The notes under the pieces are model-generated. The model saw nothing but the letters and a program-made list of their open reading frames with translations, searched no databases and was not told where the DNA came from. This document shows, one piece after another, positions 53,720 to 64,000 of a DNA stretch of 64,000 bases (its first letter is position 1; each line of letters starts with the position of its first letter). This DNA comes from Diatrype stigma (lineage: Eukaryota; Ascomycota; Sordariomycetes; Xylariales; Diatrypaceae): NCBI GenBank assembly GCA_022225965.2, contig JAKJXP020000111.1, forward strand, positions 62,001 to 126,000, given 5' to 3'. A program made the translations under genes and the position numbers.

Positions 53720-55621
53720 TCATGACATCAATTCTTCCAGGATCGACTCGAGCTCCTCCTTGCTGAAGGGTACGCTTAGTAGCTCCGTGCCGAGGACGTC
53801 CTTGCGGCTCGTGATGATCTGGTGGTCGTGGAATCTGCGACAGAGAAGGATTAGCATTGTGGTAGCGAGGAATAGACGAGCATTGCATTGGTTAGTAGGA
53901 GTCCGCAGAAGGAAAAATGAAACAACCCACTCTTTCAGTAGCGTCCGGAAGGCCATCTCCGAGCTGCAGATGAACTCCTCGACCGCCTTATTATACAACA
54001 TGCGATACTCTATCCCCGGGTTGTCCCCACCCCCAACCCCACCACCATCATCGTCGCCGCCGTCCGCGGCCGCCACCAGCACCTCGCCGACCAGCAGGCG
54101 GAACAGGTTCTTGGCGTTCTCGGGCAGGCTGCGCAGGACGTAGGCGACGCCCTCCTTGCCGCCGACGCGGCGGGCGCGGCGGCCCAGCAGCTCGTGGACG
54201 TCGTCGACGACGTCGGCCTCGGCGGGGCCGAAGGGCGCGAACGTCGTGCAGTCGTGGAAGGCGAAGGCGAACGAGGCGCGCAGCGCCGCGTCCCACAGCA
54301 GCGCGAAGTCCGGCGTGTCGGCCGAGCAGACCAGCCGCACGCGCGGGTGCGCCGCCAGCTGCGCCAGCACGGGCTGCGCCCCCGCCACCCGCCGCAGCGG
54401 CGCCGCGTCGATCGAGTTCAGCACCAGCGTCACCTGCGTGCCGGGGTGGGCCGCGAGCAGCGCCCGCAGGCTGTCGAGCATCGCCGTCGGGTTACCCGCG
54501 CCCCCCGGCAGCTTGTGGCCCCGGTCCACGGCGCTCGCCACCGTGCTGAGGATCTCGCGCAGCAGCTGCGCGTGGTTGTTGTTGGCCGTCCGCACGTACC
54601 CGTTCGCGATGACGATCTTGTGCCCGATGTGGTCCGGCGTCGCGTCGTAGAGGTGCTGCGCGAACTTGTTGAGCAGCGCCCGCTTCGACCCGTACCCGTA
54701 CAGGCAGACGCTGAAGCCCTGGGATAGCTCGAACGCCCACTGGGGGAAGGACTGGACGTGGATCGATTGCAGGAACTCGATGTCTTCCGCGTGGGGGTTC
54801 TTGTAGTCGTGGAGGATCGAGAAGTATTCGTCGTGTGTGAGCAGCTTGAGCGAGGCTAACGTGTTGTTCGAGGTCTTGGCCATCCCTGGCCGGTTCTCGG
54901 CAAAGTATAGCTCGTGTGGCGGGAGATCTCGAGGCGGCGTAGGCGACTTCTTCCTTTTCGAAACTGAGCCCTTCGGTCGTCCCCTGGGTCTCTTGGAGGG
55001 GGTCGTGGCTTCTGCCTGCTCTTCTTGTCCTTCATCCCGCTCTTGTTCTTCTTCGGCTTCGGAGTCCTCGACTTCTTCTTGACTTGACTCGTAAATCTCT
55101 CTTGCTAGGTCTTCGTCCTCATCGCTCCCATCTCCTGCCACAACTCTTTCAATCAAGGCCCGTGCGCTCTTCTTCCTTGCCGACCGGTCATTCCGCCGCC
55201 ACCTTGGAGTCTCTCCAACGGGGGTGCCCCGAGCTCTGGAAGGCGTCGTCTTCAACGGCGTCTCGACATTTTTGTCCTTTGATTTTCGGTTTCCTGGAGT
55301 TGACACTTCACCATTGGCATCTGATGCTACCACAGCATCGGCCACTGTCTTTATCTTGCCAGGCGTTCCAGTAACAGCTTCGTCTTCTTGCGCTTTGCCC
55401 ACTTCGCCGTCCTCGTCTGAAGGGAAATCGTAGTCGGATGGATGACCATTGACAGCCCCTTTAGTAGATCGTCCTTCTGCCTTAGCACGAGTGCCCCGGC
55501 GCTTGGGCGCTATACTCTGGGAGGTTTCTTCATTCTCTTCCACTCTGTCTCGCTTCCTGCGAGTGCTGCGAGTAGCCGTCTTTTCTGCAGCTTCAGGCTG
55601 CACCTTTTTGGGTCGCGGCAT
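53720..55621 (-). CDS. orc2: Origin recognition complex subunit 2 (ORC2), two exons, 601 aa
   Basis: The model is complement(join(53720..53834, 53931..55621)), 1806 nt. ORC2 is a core subunit of the DNA replication origin recognition complex. The first 260 residues are disordered, basic and acidic, with an AT-hook-like segment (KRPRGRPKGSVSKRK). The ORC2 domain follows: LKLLTHDEYFSILHDYKNPH, EDIEFLQSIHVQSFPQWAFE, LSQGFSVCLYGYGSKRALLN, then an AAA-like region (VTLVLNSIDA) and the C-terminal winged helix, MLYNKAVEEFICSSEMAFRT with LLKE|FHDHQIITSRKDVLGTE. The intron is 96 nt, a multiple of three, and has no stop in frame, so the unspliced reading also gives a protein; the spliced form matches the family. 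The ATG at 55621 is the first one; the frame before it reaches only TTG. Confidence 0.9.
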   Translation of the reverse strand: MPRPKKVQPEAAEKTATRSTRRKRDRVEENEETSQSIAPKRRGTRAKAEGRSTKGAVNGHPSDYDFPSDEDGEVGKAQEDEAVTGTPGKIKTVADAVVASDANGEVSTPGNRKSKDKNVETPLKTTPSRARGTPVGETPRWRRNDRSARKKSARALIERVVAGDGSDEDEDLAREIYESSQEEVEDSEAEEEQERDEGQEEQAEATTPSKRPRGRPKGSVSKRKKSPTPPRDLPPHELYFAENRPGMAKTSNNTLASLKLLTHDEYFSILHDYKNPHAEDIEFLQSIHVQSFPQWAFELSQGFSVCLYGYGSKRALLNKFAQHLYDATPDHIGHKIVIANGYVRTANNNHAQLLREILSTVASAVDRGHKLPGGAGNPTAMLDSLRALLAAHPGTQVTLVLNSIDAAPLRRVAGAQPVLAQLAAHPRVRLVCSADTPDFALLWDAALRASFAFAFHDCTTFAPFGPAEADVVDDVHELLGRRARRVGGKEGVAYVLRSLPENAKNLFRLLVGEVLVAAADGGDDDGGGVGGGDNPGIEYRMLYNKAVEEFICSSEMAFRTLLKEWVVSFFLLRTPTNQCNARLFLATTMLILLCRRFHDHQIITSRKDVLGTELLSVPFSKEELESILEELMS

Positions 55622-56173
55622 CAATAGCAAGTCTCGAGAGCCTGTGGTTTATACAATCAACTGCATTGCGATTCTTTGGTTGACAAAGATGGTGTCTGAA
55701 TAGAACAAGGTAGGAACGTTGGCTTGAGGAGTTGTTGCTGCCACATGGTGGAAGTCGCGTCGCGTTAAGCAAGAGTTGAGGTTGATGTGGATGTCATTAA
55801 CTAATGGATCCTAACGTTAGTGTCAGGGGACCTAGACATAGGGGACTTAGGCTGCAGGTGGGGCGACATAGAAGGCCTAGAAGGTCCCGCTTCTAGCCGC
55901 TGAGACACTAACGAACCCCCCTGAGCTGCCTTAGCCGCCTGAAATTTTAGTGACGTGCATTCTTTGTTGCGCAGGCTTCCAAGAAGTCTCGACACACATC
56001 TGCACATATTATCTCCCACGTGATATCACCGACACAATAGGATATTCATTCCCGGCTTTCTCTTGTGCAGTTAAGGAGGTCGACTGTCTTCAAGGAGGTC
56101 GGTGATATGTGAGGAATCTCGCTAACTGTTACCCCATAACATCCAGGGGCATTCGCTCCAGTATTGCGCTACG
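55622..56173. other. Divergent promoter region, orc2 / gep4
   Basis: About 0.55 kb shared between the two genes. No additional feature. Confidence 0.5.
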
Positions 56174-56969
56174 ATGAACCTGAATCTCTCTGGGTTCCTC
56201 AATGTCTTCAGGCTAATAGCAAAGCCTTCATTATGTCTGCCACATGCGACCGTCTCGACATTCAATGACTTGCCAAGCCCCATTGAGAAGGCATTCGAAC
56301 GCTCTTCCAGGAAATCTGTTATCAAGGCTGTTATACTGGACAAAGATGACTGTTTCGCCTACCCCGACACCAACGAGATACATCCGCCCTATTTGGTAAG
56401 TTGGTCAACTTAGATTAGGATTCTTGATAATGTTGGATTCTGCTTGACTGTGATTTGAATCTGTGCCATGACACTGACTGTCGACAGGAGCGGTTTCGGC
56501 AGCTCCAAAAGGAATACCCTGGCAATAAGCTGCTGATCGTGTCAAACACCGCAGGAGCTACTAGCTACGACCGCGATGGGCAGCTGAAGGCTCAGCTAGA
56601 GTCAGAAACGGGAGCCCTAGTCCTCTCCCACCGAGTCAAGAAGCCGGGTTGCAAGGACGAGATCATGGCCTACTTCAGGGACCACCCGGAGACTGGCGTG
56701 ACAGATCCCAGCCAGCTCGTCATCATCGGAGATCGTCTGGCGACAGATATGATGATGGCCAACATGATGGGGAGCTGGGGGCTGTGGATTAAAGACGGTG
56801 TCCGGCCCTTGAGTCAGAAGAGCATAGTAACTTCCCCGCCCCCTCCCAACAGTGAAGTCCATTGGCTAACATCTCCTGTCCCCAGTTCGCAAGATTTGAG
56901 CAACGGCTGGGCCCTTTCCTCATGGCTCGAGGCTTTCAAGCCCCTGAGCCTCAAAGCCCGTTCGAGTAG
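56174..56969 (+). CDS. gep4: Mitochondrial phosphatidylglycerophosphatase Gep4 (three exons, 214 aa)
   Basis: The model is join(56174..56395, 56488..56826, 56886..56969), 645 nt. Gep4 removes phosphate from phosphatidylglycerol phosphate at the inner mitochondrial membrane, the last step before phosphatidylglycerol in cardiolipin synthesis. It is a HAD-superfamily enzyme: motif I is ILDKDDCFAYP (nucleophile Asp56, Asp58), motif II is in LLIVSNTAGA, the motif III Lys is in HRVKKPGCKDEI, and motif IV is IIGDRLATDMMMANMMGSWG. The N-terminus is hydrophobic (LNLSGFLNVFRLIAKPSLCL), as expected for targeting. The ending FARFEQRLGPFLMARGFQ is typical; reaching it requires the 59-nt intron at 56827-56885. 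Length is normal for the fungal family. Confidence 0.9.
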
Positions 56970-58927
56970 TTCTGCCCTTCGATCCAATACCTACTACCTC
57001 TGTAGATTTATCACTCCGTCCCCGAGATGATCTCCTCAACCTCCCATTCTGGTGTTTGAGCAAAACAGATGATTCTGCTTGTTACGTATACGTATTACTT
57101 CAATGTCTGAGGAGTAATGATAGCGGCATACTGGCTAAGGCTCATCACGGTTGCCGGGTGACGCGCTATTATCGAAATGAAGGAGTAGCTGCTGAAATAA
57201 GGGGGCGTAGATGAAAACAATATGCCATGGCTTCTATGTCCCAACCGGTAAGAAACAACGTTCTATATCATTATGCCCTCTATCATAGTTTCTATATCAT
57301 ATCGGTATATGTAAGTTATGGACTGAAGTTATACGATCTCTGCAACAGAGCTTCGTGGGGGATGTTACAGTATCTACAAGCATACAAAGTCGAGCAAGTT
57401 GCTGTAGGTCGTGACCAGGAACTGCATTTAGACAATTACAAATTCCTTGAGGAATCGTCGGACGGTAGTGCCGGGCACGGGAATGTTCACTACGCGTGGT
57501 AAATAATTCGGTTGAGTCCTGAAGGTCAAAATGATGGGACGTGACGTTAGGCAGATTTCCGTCACGTATCCCCCTTCATTGGTCATCAATGTCTAGATCT
57601 TGCTCAGTGTATCATGACGTAGGCTTATAAGTCATATTAGTCAAAGATAGGGAATGACACTGCAAGGTGCAAGGGGTTTGATCTTCCACGTGGCTATTAG
57701 AGTATGCTACCGCATTGCCGGCCGGTGGTGTAAGTATGAGGATCGCATGTCATATGGTCATCATTTATTGCTTATTTGGAGTAATTCATATTATCCTCCA
57801 CTCTACTCAGTGGGAAAATCGGGTTTCAGTCCTTGGCCATTAATGACATACGTTTATTGTAGCCATTCAACGAAGTGGTTTTATTTCACTCCAAAATCTA
57901 GCATATTCGTGCTTAGGTACTCAGTTTCTTCATTCGGTGTATAGGGTAATAACGAAGTCACATTTGTACTGGACACGAGAAGGTACTCTCGACGCCTTTA
58001 CCCAATTATTTCTTCAATTACCATTTTCGTAACTTGATGTACTGGTGACACAGATAATAGAACCTTGCGTGGCAACAACACTAAATGGTAGGATAACGTA
58101 CTTGGAACTCGAACCGAGTATGTATTGTAACTTCTTCTCTGGGTCGGTATATAAATCGTCCTTCCACGTGTGTGTAGTCACCAACTTAGCCCAGGTAGGT
58201 CTGGAATTACCCAGTCAGGAAGGAAGGAATTGAATTAGTTAGAATGACTAGCACGGTGTATAGATTTGTTCAGTAGTGTTCATCCAGTCTAAGTCCCCTA
58301 AACCTCCAACTACATTTTACATAGTCTAGAGTTGTACGTACTGACTATGTCCTCTGACCGCAGAATCAGGGACTTAAAATGAAACAGTAGTTGCTAATAG
58401 AGTCAAGGATAGGGTACGGGGCAGCAGCCTTTGGAAGTAGCTCTTCATGTTACGGGCAAGATATTCATAACTGTAAGCCGCATACCCTACCTGCTACTTG
58501 CTAGCAATGGATTGTAGGTAGGGTAGGTGCACAGTGGCATACGGAGACGAATTCACGTTTCGTGTAAGTACCCTAAGTCCTGCTTCTCTAGACCCTGCTT
58601 CAACTTCATCCTATCTCTCTTGGCCAATCCGTGGCCGCTATGGTCGAGCAAGATAGACAAACGAGACTTAGCTTGAAGTAAAGCAATGCCAGTCTACATA
58701 CATTCACTGTCACGCACACATACACGAGGAACCTGCTCTAACTTCTCCTCTTTTGGTTTCCATTCTTCCTACTTCTTTCCGTACAAATTGCCCCTGGTCC
58801 TCCATCTCGTACCATTCTCGATTTTCCTACCGGCGAGAAAATCACTATACTATATATTCACTTTGAACAGCTAAATCCGAGAAGCACTTGTAGAATATTT
58901 ATCCAACACAAACAACAGCGAAAGGCC
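56970..58927. other. Gene-free region, 1.96 kb
   Basis: AT-rich. No coding frame with splice logic, RNA gene or clear repeat was seen. The right end includes the promoter of the Myb-like gene. Confidence 0.4.
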
Positions 58928-59916
58928 ATGGGCGGCAAGACTTGGTCCGTACAGGAAGAAGAGCATTTTTGGCGTGTTGCCGTCTCCTCTTCCCCTAAGC
59001 GAATCGGGAAGGACCTCGCTAAGCCTGAGAAGTCATGGGACCTTCTCGCTCGCGAAATGCAGCGAGCCATGGGTCGTGAGGCCCGTCGCAAGTACACTCC
59101 GACTATGCTATGTAAGTTTTTCTCTTCCTCCAGGGAGATGAAGAAAATACAACCCTTTTATGGTGGTTGGTACTAATATATATTCGATGCAGTCGAGCAC
59201 TTCTTCCAGAACGTGGAGACTGGGCGGAAGTCACCCAACTCGGTCGTCTACGTCATGGAGTACCTGGCACGTAGAGGTAAGTATAAAAGAAGTAGCCACT
59301 GAGCTCTCTTGCCCTGAGCACTTCTTCTATATCCATCGAGGGTTTCAATGGCTGACAATAATCGAAAGGCCCTGAAACGAGCGTTACCTCCAAGACTAAG
59401 CCTGCTGCTAGACCTACTGCTAGACTATCGCTTGCTCGTCGCCGTCACCTTCCCGATACCGGCGACAATGGGCAAGGCGTACACGATCCGCCACTTGGTC
59501 GACCGACAGAAAGACCTACCCAGTCTGTTCTACAGACCTCTCTGCCCATTCAGCCAGCTCACCAGGCAGCCTACCAGGCAGCATACCAGACAGCATACCA
59601 GATGGTTCACGAGCCAACGAGTCAGACATTCCATCAGTCAGTCGATGGCTGGCGTCAGACAATCGGGAAACCCATCCGGGGTTCGGTCGAGACAACCGAG
59701 TCGGCTGTGAACTTAGAGTCGCCCCTGGGTCCCCCGACCCCCATCCTCGGTAGCCCTGAGAGCAGCTCAGACGATCGACTGACTGACTTACATTCGATCT
59801 TCTCTCCAGCAGCCGAGGACAGAGTCCCAGAGTCAAGGGAGGGCACTGGATACTCTACAATGCACGGAGATGATAAAGACAATGTTGAGGATGAGCTGAT
59901 GGTCCCCTGGTGCTAG
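58928..59916 (+). CDS. Myb/SANT-like protein with Gln-rich tail (three exons, 271 aa)
   Basis: The model is join(58928..59111, 59193..59276, 59369..59916), 816 nt. The N-terminal 90 residues (GKTWSVQEEEHFWRVAVSSS, PKRIGKDLAKPEKSWDLLAR, EMQRAMGREARRKYTPTML, FEHFFQNVETGRKSPNSVVY) have the regularly spaced Trp of a Myb/SANT-like helix-turn-helix. The rest is disordered: Arg/Pro-rich, then a repeat of A-A-Y-Q units (HQAAYQAAYQTAYQMVHEP) near residue 160, then a Ser/Asp/Glu-rich acidic tail. It could be a transcription regulator; the DNA target is unknown. All introns are GTAAGT..AG, and the phases agree. The family is seen in outline only, so the label is cautious. Confidence 0.65.
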
Positions 59917-60558
59917 GCATCTAGTTGGAGGATCTACCTGGATAGCATTGGCGGGCTGATCTCATACTACGGGTGACAGTGCATTGAGGAGGGGGGGAGG
60001 AGAGGGCTCTCCCCCTAGGGTTCTGGGTGCCAATCTTCCTATTCGCTAGCTTGATGGCCTCATAGCAGCTAAGCTACTATTATCTCTTTGGTAAGGTCAT
60101 TTCAAGGATACGGGGGTTCGAGATGGAAGGAAATCTGATATGACCATTTTACCCCTAAAAGACCACACTGATACTTACTCTCCATAGCCCACATAGATCT
60201 AGCTTTTTTACAATAACTATATGACCCTACTTTGATCTGGTCGTCAATTCCTCGTGATGTATGTCCTTGGCAACTATAGGCGAGTCCCATTCCAGTTGCA
60301 TATCACACGTAGCCAATATGCATAAAATGCTTCTATAGCGTAGAGCTAATAGCGGGTTGGGAGCTGTCCTGTCCCGCAAAGTGCCTATCTTCATAGGCGA
60401 GTAGTTTGCTGGCCAGTCATTCACTTAGGCATTCAATGTTACTCTCATTTAACTATCAGACGGTCTTGACCATCTCATCATTCCATTCGCTCGCTCACTC
60501 GCTTATTAGGTACCTTGGCAGAACGCAAGCAACAACCTTGAGGTACCTCGGAAATGAG
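59917..60558. other. Intergenic region, Myb-like / cutC
   Basis: The cutC frame is open upstream to an ATG at 60436, which would add 41 residues. Otherwise nothing was recognised. Confidence 0.45.
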
Positions 60559-61467
60559 ATGGGTCCGACCGGCCTCGAAGTTCCGGTATTCGGCGCCCGC
60601 GCCGCTGCCCATGCAGTCAAGGCAGGCGCATCGCGCATCGAGCTGAACGCAGCTGGATCATACCCCGCGGGCGGGCTGACTCCCTCGGTTGAGGACTTGC
60701 GGAGTATCGTGAATCTTGATGTTCCATTGCGGGTTATGATCCGGCCCCGAGGCCCTCCATCTGTGCCTTCAGAGCTCGCGCCGGCGCCGCAGTCGCAGAC
60801 AAGTGCCCAAGCACGCGACTTCATCTATTCCGACCAGGAGATCGAACAGATGCACGACGATATTCTAGCCTTAAAAGATTCCGGACTGTTGAAGGTGGAC
60901 AGAGGCGATGGATTTGTCTTCGGGGTCTTGACTGAGCAGGTCAGCACCACGAGCCAATCTTTGTTGTCAGGGGAAAGCAACGCCTTGACATCGGCTCCTG
61001 GAACCGGTATTGGGGCTGTTGGCGTGGGATGCGAGGTCGATATCGCGAGGTGCACCCGCTTGATTGAGGCGGTGCGCCCTTTCAAGGTGGTGTTCCACCG
61101 CGCCTTCGATGAAATCGTGAGCAGCGGTGACGGGCTGTCTGGTGATAAACGGTGCCTGCCATGGCAGAAAGGTCTCGAGGATCTTGAATACTGCGGCTTC
61201 GACGGCATACTCACCTCTGGTGGCCTTGGCTCCGCGGTTCAAAATACCGAGACTCTGGCCGAAATTCTCGACGAAGCAGCCAAGAAAGGCATCGAAATCA
61301 TTGTGGGCGGCGGCGTGCGGAGCGTCAATATCCAAGACCTACTCAAGAGACTGCATCTGAGCGAAAGAAAACAGCCGGTGCTTATGCATTCATCGTGCCT
61401 TGTAGCTGGAGAGATGGAGCATGTCAATCCGCTTGAGGTCGAGGCGATCGTTAGCCAGTTGAGATGA
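60559..61467 (+). CDS. cutC: CutC family protein (copper homeostasis-type TIM barrel), 302 aa, single exon
   Basis: CutC proteins are TIM-barrel proteins first linked to copper tolerance in bacteria; the molecular role is still unclear. Family blocks in order: LEVPVFGARAAAHAVKAGAS with RIELNAAGSYPAGGLTPSVE, VPLRVMIRPRG, QEIEQMHDDILALKDSGLLK, DGFVFGVLTEQ, then PFKVVFHRAFDEI, CGFDGILTSGG and IEIIVGGGVRSVNIQDLLKR. The ending PVLMHSSCLVAGEM carries the position where bacterial proteins have HGS. There is an insertion of about 20 residues after RPRGPPSVPSELAPAPQSQT and another before the VVFHRAF block, both common in fungi. Start 60559 is chosen because the barrel begins five residues later; the upstream ATG at 60436 is the alternative. 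No introns. Confidence 0.88.
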   Translation: MGPTGLEVPVFGARAAAHAVKAGASRIELNAAGSYPAGGLTPSVEDLRSIVNLDVPLRVMIRPRGPPSVPSELAPAPQSQTSAQARDFIYSDQEIEQMHDDILALKDSGLLKVDRGDGFVFGVLTEQVSTTSQSLLSGESNALTSAPGTGIGAVGVGCEVDIARCTRLIEAVRPFKVVFHRAFDEIVSSGDGLSGDKRCLPWQKGLEDLEYCGFDGILTSGGLGSAVQNTETLAEILDEAAKKGIEIIVGGGVRSVNIQDLLKRLHLSERKQPVLMHSSCLVAGEMEHVNPLEVEAIVSQLR

Positions 61468-62140
61468 CATTAAGAATGATGATCCATTCTATCTACCATC
61501 CTGTTATTGATAACGAACGGCTACAAGTGGTGAGCATATCAGCAGGGGTAAATAAAGAAAGCTAGGTATACCACACCCATACCAGTGAATCAGTCTGCTA
61601 GAGAGGACGGTTCCAATCGTGGTGACTCCCTATCGCGGTTACGATAGGAGAATGTTCCTTAATTGATGACCTACGCGAACCCCACATTGCGCTGAGACGA
61701 GACTTTTATCCTTTGCGACACTGCCAACATCCGATGGAGTAGGCGCATTGGCAGGACTGGTAACTATCAGAAGTAGAAGCCCTGAATGTGAGGGGTGACA
61801 TTGCAGGGACTTTGTAATCCCTCATACCAGGGGACTTGCTATTAGGCAAAAGGTCTACTACCGTCTATTTCTTCCGAATGTTCGGGTTCTCCAACCTGTA
61901 TCCGTCGATTGAGGTTGGATTGGATATGTATATGATACGGCCACAACCCATGTCAACTTAGATTGTATCGGCAAGTGAAACCAAAGGTCATCCAAGAGTC
62001 TATCTTTCCAAGCATCTAGTTCGATGGCAGTTGTGATGATGTGAACGAGAGTCGACGCGATTTTCCCCGTTTGCACCATTCACCCCTGTCAAACTACGTT
62101 GTCATCGAAGGGCTTCAAAAGCTCGTCCAGGCTCATCAAA
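61468..62140. other. Intergenic region, cutC / O-methyltransferase
   Basis: Nothing was recognised apart from the presumed promoter of the right-hand gene. Confidence 0.45.
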
Positions 62141-63950
62141 ATGTCCGACGAATACCTGCCATCACGGGCTACGAACCTCCGACAGGCAGTGAAGCTCCTC
62201 CAAGACGCCTCGGAAGCGCTGATCTCGGAGTGGACCAAGGACCCATCGCCGCCGGACGCGGTGCCCGCCTCGGAAACCGGCATCGCGCTGCCGAGCCACG
62301 CCGCCTACGACGCGCAGCGCATCATCACGGCGGCGCTCGGCTCGATCGAGGAGCTGGTCGCCGAGCCCCACTACCGGCTCATGGACTTCAGCTATGGATA
62401 CCTCGGGACCCGGGCCCTGCACGTGGCGCTGAACAACGATATCGCGCTGCTTTTGGCCGGGGCCGGGGAGCGCGGCGTCCCTGTCGCGGAGCTCGCCGAG
62501 GCAACTGGGATCCACGAGAGCAAACTCGGTATGTAAAGTAACGACTGTGTTTCATGGTGGGCTGGCCATGGAGGTGGCATGCATATATTGGGAAAATGGT
62601 GCTAATAGAGACCTCAGTACGGCTGCTGCGTCTCCTGACGTCCCGTCATGTCTTTCGTGAGGTGGCGCCGGGTAGGTTCTCGAACAACAGGATTTCCCAG
62701 GTCTTGGTCGACGATGAAGGGTTGCGGGCCCAAGGAAAGCTCAAGTAAGTTGCGTTCGTGCGTGCGTAGAATGAGCCAAAGGCCAAAAACCCCTAACCTC
62801 GGCGCATATAGCTTCATGGGATTCGCCGCGGCGCTTGCCTTGCCCGAGACTCTGAAGGATCCCGTGAAGGGACCGAGTCAGGATCCCAACCACGCGGCGT
62901 GGGGCACCGCGATGGGCACGGATCTCAGCTACTTCGAGTGGATGCACCAGAAAACCCCACTTTCGCAGGCTGCTGCCGTTATAAAGGCAGGAGGACATAG
63001 TGGTGTTGGCACAAGCGATCCTGCTACTAGCAACAGCGATGGCGATGCGGCAGGCTCGACAAATGAAAAGCTGGTGACGCGGGGCGATACAGAGCTGTAC
63101 AACCTAGCGCTCTCAGGCTACAGTCGATCGCGCGGCAGGGCCCCGTTGTATGATTTCCCCTGGAGCGAGCTGGGAGATGGGCTGGTCGTTGATGTTGGGG
63201 GTGGTGTTGGTATGTTGAATTTCCAGACTCACACGAATAGATCGCCTGCGGTCTCGACCATATCGAAGTTCCGATAGCTATTTTGAAAGGGTGCTAACAC
63301 TGCGTCTATATAGGGAGTTTCTCTCTCCAACTCGCGCAACTATACCCGCAACTACGCTTCATCATACAAGATCAAGCAGTCATGGTCGACCAGGGCCTGT
63401 CAATATGGGAGAAGAAACTTCCCGCGGCCCTCGAGTCGGGACGGGCGCAGTTCATGAAACACGATTTCTTCACGCCTAATCCCGTCAAAGAAGCGGACAT
63501 CTACTGGATGCGGAACGTCTTGTTCGTGGTCCTCCCTCTCCACAGTCATCTTCCTCTACATACCTAGCCATACATAATCTGGGTAGGAAAAACCAGAACT
63601 AATCATGTAATGTGATCAGGCATGACTGGAACGATGACGACTGCGTCAGGATCCTGTCGAGAACCGCCGGGGCGATGGGCCCCAGCTCGCGGCTGCTTGT
63701 GGCCGGCGTCAACCTGATCAGCACGCTGGGGGATCCGTATGCCGCACCCGCGCCGCATCCCCTGCTGCCGAACTATGGCGTCCATAGCCGCCACAGGTTC
63801 GACTTGGATCTGTCGATGATGTTGTTGATGAACGGCAAGGAACGCACGTCGGACGAGCACCGAGACATATTCTGGAAGGCGGGGCTCAAGATGACCAAGA
63901 TCTGGGAGTGTCGGAGTGCTCTGAGTATCATCGAGTGTCGTCTGGCATAG
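62141..63950 (+). CDS. S-adenosylmethionine O-methyltransferase, fungal secondary-metabolism type (five exons, 483 aa)
   Basis: The model is join(62141..62528, 62618..62744, 62812..63209, 63314..63521, 63620..63950), 1452 nt. Class I O-methyltransferases of this group have an N-terminal winged-helix dimerisation domain (VPVAELAEATGIHESKLVRL, LRLLTSRHVFREVAPGRFSN) and a C-terminal Rossmann domain. The SAM-binding loop is VVDVGGGVG|SFSLQLAQLYP, residues about 297-315. The catalytic His375 is in WMRNVL|HDWNDDDCVRIL. The protein ends near 63950, and the window ends 50 bp later. A Gly/Ser/Asp-rich insertion (about residues 225-250) interrupts the middle. The donor of intron 4 is GTTCGT, unusual but required by the frame to make VLHDW. 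Such enzymes methylate hydroxyl groups of aromatic metabolites; no synthase is in the window, but a cluster could lie to the right. Confidence 0.88.
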
Positions 63951-64000
63951 GGCCCCTAGGGCTAGGGGGATAGAGCTTGCATGGGATGCTTCATGTGGCC

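Overview
This window is nuclear DNA of a filamentous ascomycete (Pezizomycotina, most likely a Sordariomycete). The evidence is: protein genes carrying many short introns (about 50-135 nt, GTRNGT donors, CTRAC-type branch sites, CAG/TAG acceptors); two Zn(2)-Cys(6) transcription factors; a decayed HET-domain gene; a fungal-type Pot1, ORC2, Gep4 and ICln; and no operon structure. Species cannot be named from the sequence alone. Gene models below come from reading frame, splice signals and recognisable protein families; exon sums were checked to be divisible by three.

Layout. 0-20 kb is a housekeeping-rich stretch: the first exon of importin alpha (-), the telomere protein Pot1 (+, four exons), cohesin subunit Scc3/Psc3 (-), urease accessory protein UreD (+), a secreted CBM35-GH26 beta-mannanase (-, six exons), a 61-residue cysteine-rich ORF (+), a secreted M6-type metalloprotease (-), ICln (-) and an unrecognised coiled-coil protein (+). 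20-29.8 kb is gene-poor: a 357-bp MITE with TA duplication, an 858-bp inverted-repeat element that contains a tRNA-like module and a 12-bp minisatellite, one BAR-domain gene, and a GC-rich higher-order minisatellite. 29.8-38.9 kb holds a 2-oxoglutarate/Fe(II) oxygenase, a Zn2Cys6 regulator, a HET pseudogene, a protein tyrosine phosphatase and a CinA-domain protein. 41-53.6 kb is an accessory or metabolic stretch: a second Zn2Cys6 regulator divergent from an aldo-keto reductase, then a D-2-hydroxyacid dehydrogenase, a decayed gene, an MFS vitamin/anion transporter and a GFA-type protein. 53.7-64 kb is ORC2 (-), Gep4 (+), a Myb/SANT-like protein (+), CutC (+) and an O-methyltransferase (+).

The most unusual observation is in the oxygenase gene at 29.85-31.53 kb. 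Two successive introns are best explained as spliceosomal twin introns (stwintrons): in each, one intron sits between the G and the U of another intron's donor. Only this two-step removal restores the family-typical protein at the second site, and it gives the better protein at the first. Other points worth attention are a stop-free 3n intron in ORC2, the nested repeat element at 23.6-24.5 kb, the minisatellite at 28.65-29.28 kb, and a decayed but still coding-like gene at 47.9-48.8 kb.
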